Origin: Pachyseris speciosa
Lineage: Eukaryota > Cnidaria > Anthozoa > Scleractinia > Pachyseridae
Direction of reading: 5' to 3'
DNA length: 64,000 bases
NCBI GenBank assembly: GCA_016490735.1
Contig: JAEMWC010000151.1
Span: forward strand, 161,001 to 225,000
Shown here: in pieces, positions 57,129-64,000 of the stretch
How the letters are laid out: each line of letters begins with the position of its first letter
How positions within the stretch are numbered: position 1 is the first letter of the stretch
Notes under the pieces: generated by a model
What the model saw: only the letters and a program-made list of their open reading frames with translations
The model's database searches: none
Told to the model about the DNA's origin: nothing
Program-made: the position numbers and the translations under genes

Positions 57129-58130
57129 CTGAACATATTGCTTTACATCAGTGTTTGTTCCAAGAGCTAAATAAACTCATCACGGGGGGAGCTTACACGT
57201 AAACACACCTAAATTACAACATAGGATTAACACGGACACGAACACAAGTTTTAAGTTAGTTTCTCTAATAAAGTGCTGAACATGAGAGAAGTTTTCAATG
57301 TTTGTAAGTTCAGTTAAGCCAAAGAGAAAAAGTTCAAGTTTTAGTTTGTCATAATATCTGAACCATTGATCAGAAACAATACGAGCAGCAGCAGCAGTGA
57401 GCATTAAGGTCTGAGGGTAGCATAATTATAGGGCATTTGTAAAAATATAAATGAGTTTTTGTTTCATTATAGTTAAGAGCACTAGAGAGACAAGCATCTT
57501 GCCGCAGTCTGGTATGAATTACGGAGGAAGACATGTCAAGCGTATAATCAAAAGGCAAAAAATACTCTGGAACATTGTAATAGTTAACTAACTAAAAGAG
57601 TCTATTGTATCAGACTCACGAATTTCCAAATCAATATCATTCTACATTTTGGTTGTGTAAGTCTTAACACTAGTCGGATAAGTGACAGACGCATAATTCG
57701 TCTGGACGGATAATGCGTCTCTAGTAAAAGGGCCATTGATTTCAATACATTTGTCAATTCTTATTTTAACTCATCCTAGGATACGTCCTTATCTGGTTAA
57801 AACTAACTCACAGAAAGACACACGCTCAAGATTCAGTGGCAAGGGATAACCCTTAGATATAGTTTACAAGTTGATATGGAAATAATGTACTTATAGGACT
57901 TCACACTCAATTCTGACAGAGACAATCTTATGCACATTTAACTGATCACTATTACGCCGGTCACTACAACTTTCCCATCAAGTTTTGTTGAAAGGCTTTT
58001 CATGTTTCTGAACCGGTTTGATTTTTGTTTATCCATCAGTGATCAAAATCCTGCTAAAGAGCGCAGAGCCATACGGGGGTAGACGCACTGGGTTAGTTGA
58101 AAACCTCACAACACTGACAACAGTTCAACA
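57129..58130. other. Non-coding stretch
   Basis: Contains the isolated palindromic motif at ~57684-57722. No gene is supported. Confidence 0.35.
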
Positions 58131-58159
58131 TAGTTTGAAAGAAGCAGCTCAGTTACAAT

Positions 58160-59455
58160 TGCGTTGAAGATGCTTATTCCTGTTTGTGGGTCTTGTGATC
58201 GTGGTAAGTAAAATCAGAGCCGATATTTGTCCACAACCACAGTTACGTACATTTGAAGTTTGGCGCGCCTTGTCTTGACCAACTCTTAACTTGCTTTCGA
58301 TATCGTAGTTTATTTATTCCCGCAGTTAGGAAACAAGATGCCCTCCTTACTTTCTTCTTAAAGGATAAGGCAACAGGCAGTGATAACATGAAAATTCTGA
58401 TAATAATTTCGTGAAGGGAAGCGGTGCGATCAACTTCAACGACAACAAAAAGTTAGTGTATGATATTTTATGGCAGGGCTTGTCCACCGGTAGTGAAACG
58501 CCCAACGCAAATGACAGCATAAAGAAGCCTTCTGTTGGATGCAAGGTAACATATCTAGTTTCCATTGCTCTCCTTGATTCTTTTACAAATGACCAGTTGT
58601 GAAAGAAAGGAAGCGAAAAATTCAAGAAAGTAGCGCAAACGCTTTACAGAGAAGCTTGTGAAGCGCTCTGCTGCCGTAGTTACTGTCATACTGCCTGTGA
58701 TGAGTCGACCATATAATGATAGAGTCCCCCCTCCCTCCTAGTTAGAACTAAAATGAATGTTCTAAATATTTTGAAATACTTTTCAGGGAAACTCTTGTCC
58801 TCAGAAGAAATTCCGCCCCTTCTCGTGTCTTGATTACCTAAAACGAGGCAAGTCTAAGTGTGGTATCTACACACTCTTCGACTCCAGTGGTGACAGTTTT
58901 CCAGCTTACTGCGATTTACAGTCAGAGCCCGGATCTGCTTGGACCTTAGTGATGTCCTGGAGTAATTCTCATCGCGGTCTTCACCATTTTCGGAGCACCC
59001 CATTCAAGTTAAACGCTCCAGTGAACGAGAACTCCCAGAACTGGAATGTGTACCGTCTGAGTTTGGCACGAATGAGATCCCTGCTGAGTCACTCCACTCA
59101 CTGGCGAGCAACATGCAGTTACCCCACCCACGGCGTCGATTTCAGAGATTACGTCCGTGGAAGCTTCAAAGACTTCAACATTGTTGATTACCTTGGAGAA
59201 GGGCAGTGCTAGAAAGTGGAATACATCAACAATCGCGGACACATTGGCATCCATCTCACGGCGCGTTTCTGGCAGAAAGCTAACGCCTGGCTCCTTCATG
59301 TTGACAGTTCTCACACTGGCTGCCAGTTTAATCCAACATCTGGATCAGTCCCAAGTGAAGACAACTTCGGCTTGCATGGGACTATCAACCCAAATTTCCG
59401 CTGCACAAAGGATAATCATTCGACCACACAGTGGTGATTTGGAGGTCACCTGTGA
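58160..59455 (+). pseudogene. Fibrinogen-related domain protein, broken by two in-frame stops
   Basis: Exon A is about 58387-58545 (FNDNKKLVYDILWQGL.., donor gcaag|gtaaca). Exon B starts 58797 (acceptor tttcag) and joins in phase 0. Exon B gives CGIYTLFDSSGDSFPAYCDL, ..AWTLVMSW, then VRGSFKDFNIVDYLGEGQC and a TAG at 59210-59212. The same frame continues with KVEYINNRGHIGIHLTARFW, ..HVDSSHTGC.., CTKDNHSTTQW, then TGA at 59435-59437, and FGGHL to 59455. The order, Cys spacing and Trp-rich end fit a secreted fibrinogen-like recognition protein. Two stops inside the domain in an otherwise unshifted frame point to recent inactivation. Near 58168 an ATG and a hydrophobic signal-like frame (LFLFVGLVIV) are one base out of phase. 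The first-exon assignment is tentative. Confidence 0.65.
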
Positions 59456-60905
59456 GAAGCACATCACGTGATTCATTGGCCAAACACACTAGAGAGGCAT
59501 TTTTAAGTAGTTCTATAAAAAGAAGAACGTAGACAAAGATCGATAATATAACCAAACGCAGGATGGTGAATGATAAAGCTGCTGCATAAAACCACTTTTG
59601 GGGGAGTTTTGAGTGACTGAAAGTACCCCCTTCTGATTGTCAGCATTAATAGCATTTATGATATTAAAGCAAACAACACTAATTCTTGTGGGAATGAATT
59701 TATGAAAATCATATATTTGAACTGCGGATTAAAGAAATGAATATGTGAATGATCATCGCAATTATAACTACTGCTTCAGCAGTACAAGCCTGATTTTTTT
59801 TCAGGTTTTATTTTCACTACTGCTCAAGTAGTGTTCATAACAGCGATGATCATTCCCATGTTCCGCACTACTTCTTGTGACCTTACGAATAGCAGTGGGC
59901 GTTATTGAACGACCGATCCGATATTTTTTTCCCACCCCAAAACAATTTATTACAGCTTATTTTCTTGGGTCATTGTTTGGCCCCAAATAGCTATTTGGCC
60001 TTCTTAATCAAAGGGTCTGAACATCATCAAAGACCCCGTGAATAATGAAACCAAAATCTGGGTCTCTTGTGGGATTTCCACTGTGATATGGAATGCGACT
60101 ACAATAATACATTTGTTATACGGCCAAAACAAAGAAATGTATCCGTTTCTCACTGTCAAATGAAACTTGACGCCTTCGGCTGAAACATCTATTGCTTTGA
60201 TAGCTCCTACTACTTTGATACAACTTGATAAGGCCTTAATTAAGGCTTTTCACCCAGCGAGGTCGCGGCCCTAAAAGCAAAGAGAAAACGGTTCCCTACT
60301 AAAATCCCCGAAGAGGCACCCAGGAAAGTCCAGCTGCGCAAACCCGAAAAGGCCTTACCAGTTTTGCATAACATCTAACAGTATCGTGTTCCTGTTCTAC
60401 CAAAAAACCCTGTCAGTTCAAACTCCTGAGAGCAGCCAAGAAAACCGTTGAATTTCCCTCCCTTATGACACTTCCTAAGATATAATAGTTCTCCTGGTTA
60501 TTCTTCGAACTTTGAACCGGAAAATTGGTCTAACGATGGTTAACACACAGTGCGACGATAATTGTCATGAGGTGTGACAGCTTATTACTCAGGCCTTCCA
60601 GAGGGAAACGGTCGAGTTTAAATTTCGGCTTTGTTTGTTTCTTTTTCTTGCTGCGTTCAATCCAGTCTCGACCCCAGAGCTCTTCCCTTATGCGCATATC
60701 TAACGGGCGTGACAGCGGGAAGAGCTCTAGGCAACTCTACGCAAGCGTAGCCAAAATCTAGCTATTGAGGTCTCACCGCGCATACTAGAGGTTCGCGCTT
60801 GAAGATGAAATTATCCATAATTATGAAAATCGCAGTAAAGGTAAAGCAGAAATCAATAATATTGAAATTGTGGTTTGTTCAAGGAAGAACCTTTTTGGGG
60901 TTTCA
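59456..60905. other. Intergenic DNA with repeat fragments
   Basis: A SINE-related fragment at ~59700-59890. Near 60665-60735 'cagagctcttccc' faces 'gggaagagctct', a probable ~65-bp MITE. Confidence 0.4.
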
Positions 60906-60989
60906 CTCAACTTTGTTTTGTGAACGTTTTTTCGAAGCTAGTTCGCTTCGCAAGAGTAACCCGCGCTCTGTAAGTTGCATCCTCGGAGA

Positions 60990-61067
60990 CCCAGGGGCAG
61001 AGAGTCGGGTTGGGACGAAGATTCGGGACGAGCGAAAGTTTACAAGACGGACAGGAGAGCCCCTGGG
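60990..61067. mobile_element. Short foldback MITE
   Basis: CCCAGGGGC at the left is complementary to GCCCCTGGG at the right, 78 bp end to end, enclosing 'ttcgggacgagcgaaag'. Confidence 0.55.
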
Positions 61068-61385
61068 AACATTTCTTTATTGGACTCGTTCCAGAAGCCA
61101 TTGAAATACAGTTTCTTGATTGGGCGGAAATTTTCTGGCAAGGAATTTTTTTCTGCCCAATCGACGATCAGCTTATATATCGCACTCCTTTCGTGACTTC
61201 TTATACCGAGGGTCAAACGTCCAATCTGCTGTCAGCCATATTTTCGATCGCTGTATCGACACTTCGAGGAAAGTTATGGTGGAAAGGGGCCTGCAAAACC
61301 CAGATATCGATAAATTCAACTTTTACTCAAGCAAAAATCACTTGTAGGGAACTAGAAAAATCAAGATGAAGACCGATCGCAGGTA

Positions 61386-61679
61386 TCGTAAACTTCACGC
61401 GAAGAATTGTTGACAACTCGGCCACAATTGTTGTTGTTTCGTATGAGCTATTGTTTTTCTCTGGTTCACTCACAGGCAGTGGGCCGCTCCTGAAACTTTT
61501 CGGGGCGATGGAATTTCTGTTGCACAGGCCAGGCAAGTTTACCGATCGGGCGAGTGAAACGCAGCCGTTGAATTTTGTTTTGCTCACGAAATCGAACCGT
61601 CCACTGCTTACAATCGACACGAAGTCGCGTCTCAGCTCAGCTCAGCTCAATTTCGAGAGAGACCTTGAAATGGCCTGAG
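61386..61679 (-). repeat. Inverted repeat copy 1 with a conserved frame
   Basis: Matches 63700-63990 in inverse orientation. The minus frame reads GLCNRNSIAPKSFRSGPLPV then SEPEK; the other copy reads CNRNFIAPKSFRSDPLPV then SKPEK on the plus strand. Several differences are at third codon positions (gcc-ccg/cca, aaa/aag), which hints at former coding. Product unknown, possibly a retroelement gag-like segment. Confidence 0.5.
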
Positions 61680-63699
61680 AAAATCCAGTTTAAAATAATT
61701 TACCTGTAGTCATGGTTGTCTCTCCATCCACTTATATTATGACAATCATGAAAGACCAGGTTGGGCTTGAAGGCTGCTTTTGTGTGGAAAAGTACGGAGA
61801 CCGAAATCACAAACCAATTTATCAAATCAAAATCAGTTCCCAGTACTCTGACATTCTCTTGCATACAGATGCCATTTTGACGTTGATGTGAGTTCAGATT
61901 GTGCTTTTAAAATAGGTGATTACCTTGGTTATAGAGTAAGACTCGAATAGAAACTACTCCAGTGTTCTGGGGGGAAAGGAATGGAAAATGGCATGTATTA
62001 TGTTAAGATGAAAACAGATTTTTACAAAAGTCATCACTCTTATGAGCATATAGACACTTAATGTTTTTGGTAGAGTTAGCATAATTTTTGAGACCTTAGC
62101 AGATTTGTGGCAGATGTTTTGCATGGTAATTGGGGTACGGTATTGACCTGATACCTTTTGTAGCATTACAGGGCTTTCATAGCTCCTAAGAATTAGGCAG
62201 TGTGATATGGTATTGCTGAACATCTTGTGCAATGCACTTACTATGATTAACCTATTACAGGTGTTTCAGTGAATGATGATGGTAAACTGACTTGTGTTTC
62301 GGGAAATTGTTTGTGTTTTGAGAAACTGTTTCACGTTATGGGAAACTGATTTTTGTTTTGGTAAACTGATTTGTGATTGACCCTTTTGAGCAAAGTGAAA
62401 GACCAACAGATAACAGATGGACAATTAAATTTAAAGAATAATTTAAAATTTTTTTGTACCCCCTTCTGAAAGTGAGAGTGTAATTTCATCTTGGGTATAC
62501 TCATTGGAAATTTCATTTAGTACAAGGTAGGCTTCTCCTGAAGTGCTGGCAGCTGGCTAAAAAGTGGCTTCCTGAAATTTTGAGCCACCTACATTTCGAT
62601 GAAAAGTTGCCAGGCTGTTTAAATTCTCATAAAAAAGCCACCCTCTTGTTAGATTCCAGTCAGCTACTCTATAACTTAATAACAACTCTGATGCCATAAG
62701 GCCTGTGACAAATAATCACTACAATATCCAAACAGATTACATGTACATTGGAAACTTGAATTTAAAGTTACATCTCACTATCGAGAAAACTTCTGAACAA
62801 ACAAAAAATAAATGAAATAGCAATCCCCTCTAGTTTTATTTTGTTTTGTTTTTTTTGTTTCCACTTTATCTAAAAGGGAATATCTTACTGAGAAGCTACT
62901 AAATTTTCTTGTGTGAGTGACCATGTTAACATATTTTGTAATTGTATTCAGGTTATGGGTATGGTTTGTGTGTAATGTTCTTTAATTTGAAACCTACCTT
63001 AAAATAATTTAACTATACTTAGCCATACCATTGTATCAGCCTAACTGTTTGACTCAGTGAACTGTATGGTTGAGAATGATTTGCCAATAAGTGGTTATCA
63101 AGGGTCTTTCAGCACAAAATGCATTTACACTATCTGAGGAACTGAAAACATGGTTCCTTAATTAACTGGAAGCATTCTCTCATGTTTTAAAAATTGTCAA
63201 GGAAAAGGACAGTGACAGGAAGAACCAATTCCAAAATTTGTGTGGTCTCACGCGAGAAATCAAGTCCTTTCCTGGTGTACCACTGGCTTAGCAATCACAG
63301 CAACTACAACTGCATCATGCAAAAATGGAATTTAATAATTGTTATATTATGGATACATTTGAGCGTTTATAAAGACAAGAGTGCATACAAGACACTAAAC
63401 ATCCTGCATCAACTTGTAAACAATTTTATCTGAAACTTTGCAACCTAAAAGTTGCAGCACAGTCAACATAATGTAAATGTTTCATTAACTTTTTAACTGA
63501 GCTCAGCATCACTGTGGTAAAGGAGTTCATGGAAAGCTTGTGCAAATTACCATGCATCTTGCGTGTACAGTACAACACAATTACCAATTATTTTTAAGGC
63601 AATCTGCATATTTTTATGCACACCTTGGGAAGAAAAGCATATTGGCCAACAGATACCAGTCAAAAAAATAATTATGAAAACTAAAACATTGCAATAGAG
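61680..63699. other. AT-rich interval between the inverted copies
   Basis: At ~62275-62375 a ~20-bp unit (gggaaactgatttttgtttt and variants) is repeated about five times. No gene is supported. Confidence 0.45.
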
Positions 63700-63990
63700 C
63701 ATAGTGAAACTGTACACTTTCTCTAAGGCCTTTCTGTGGTCTCTCTCGAAATTGAGTTGAAACGGTCGATTCCAAGGTTCGATTTCGTGAGCAAAAAATT
63801 AAACCGCCGAGCTGCGTGCTTCCCGCCCGATTGGCAAAGTTGTCGGACCCGTGCAACAGAAATTTCATCGCCCCAAAGAGTTTCAGGAGCGACCCACTGC
63901 CCGTAAGTAAACCAGAGAAAAAGCCCAAACCAAACAACAATGATCCTTACGACAGAAAGAGACCGGGCTACGTGCTGTTCTTCGCGTGAA
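63700..63990 (+). repeat. Inverted repeat copy 2 with a conserved frame
   Basis: Partner of 61386-61679. The plus frame is open through CNRNFIAPKSFRS to FFA and a stop at ~63990. A donor-like GCCC|gtaagt lies at ~63901-63908. It may run past the window edge. Confidence 0.5.
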
Positions 63991-64000
63991 GTTTGCGATG

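Noticed and set aside
61010..61369. 119-codon plus ORF
   Set aside because: Starts in a foldback MITE, competes with another open frame over the same bases, and has no recognisable domain.
1..64000. CRISPR arrays, operons, prophage or bacterial defence systems
   Set aside because: Spliced genes, polyadenylation signals and SINEs show this is eukaryotic nuclear DNA; the regular repeats seen are minisatellites and TIR elements.

Overview
The window is nuclear DNA from a cnidarian, most likely a stony coral or close anthozoan. The evidence is AT-rich DNA, intron-containing genes with GT-AG borders, tRNA-derived SINEs, many short foldback transposons, and membrane-collagen and fibrinogen-like genes. 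The organism call is inference; nothing here names a species.

Layout. 0-6 kb is mostly repeat: a candidate terminal exon, a degenerate and then freshly duplicated ~330-bp repeat, and a MITE. At 5.1-8.0 kb an orphan single-exon gene (minus) lies divergent from a transmembrane collagen-like gene (plus). An inverted paralogue of the collagen-like gene lies at 21.0-22.1 kb. Between and beyond them is a transposon-rich interval. At 27.6-29.8 kb is a secretory-pathway multi-pass membrane protein of unknown function whose frame breaks near its 3' end.

30.9-50.2 kb is the conserved housekeeping core. It holds intronless MRPL40 (mitochondrial ribosomal protein mL40), then ZFYVE19/ANCHR on the minus strand, which I assembled as 11 coding exons (375 codons, every phase consistent), then COA4 (cytochrome c oxidase assembly factor, twin CX9C) in 2 exons. 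ZFYVE19 and COA4 are head to head, with start codons 108 bp apart. ZFYVE19 introns hold several foldback elements and a 3.76-kb TTAA-bounded element with ~1.1-kb terminal inverted repeats carrying a decayed GIY-YIG retroelement fragment. The COA4 intron holds one MITE nested in another.

50-64 kb has no intact gene I can defend. It has a triplicated ~300-bp repeat, a tRNA-like SINE, a palindromic cluster built on a GACGCATAATGCGTC motif, a fibrinogen-like pseudogene with two in-frame stops, and a pair of inverted repeats sharing a conserved reading frame.

No single new multi-gene system is evident. The best leads are the collagen-like receptor pair with conserved tyrosine motifs and an orphan six-cysteine domain, the long-TIR element, a MITE family with exact 6-bp target duplications at all three copies, and the orphan multi-pass membrane protein.
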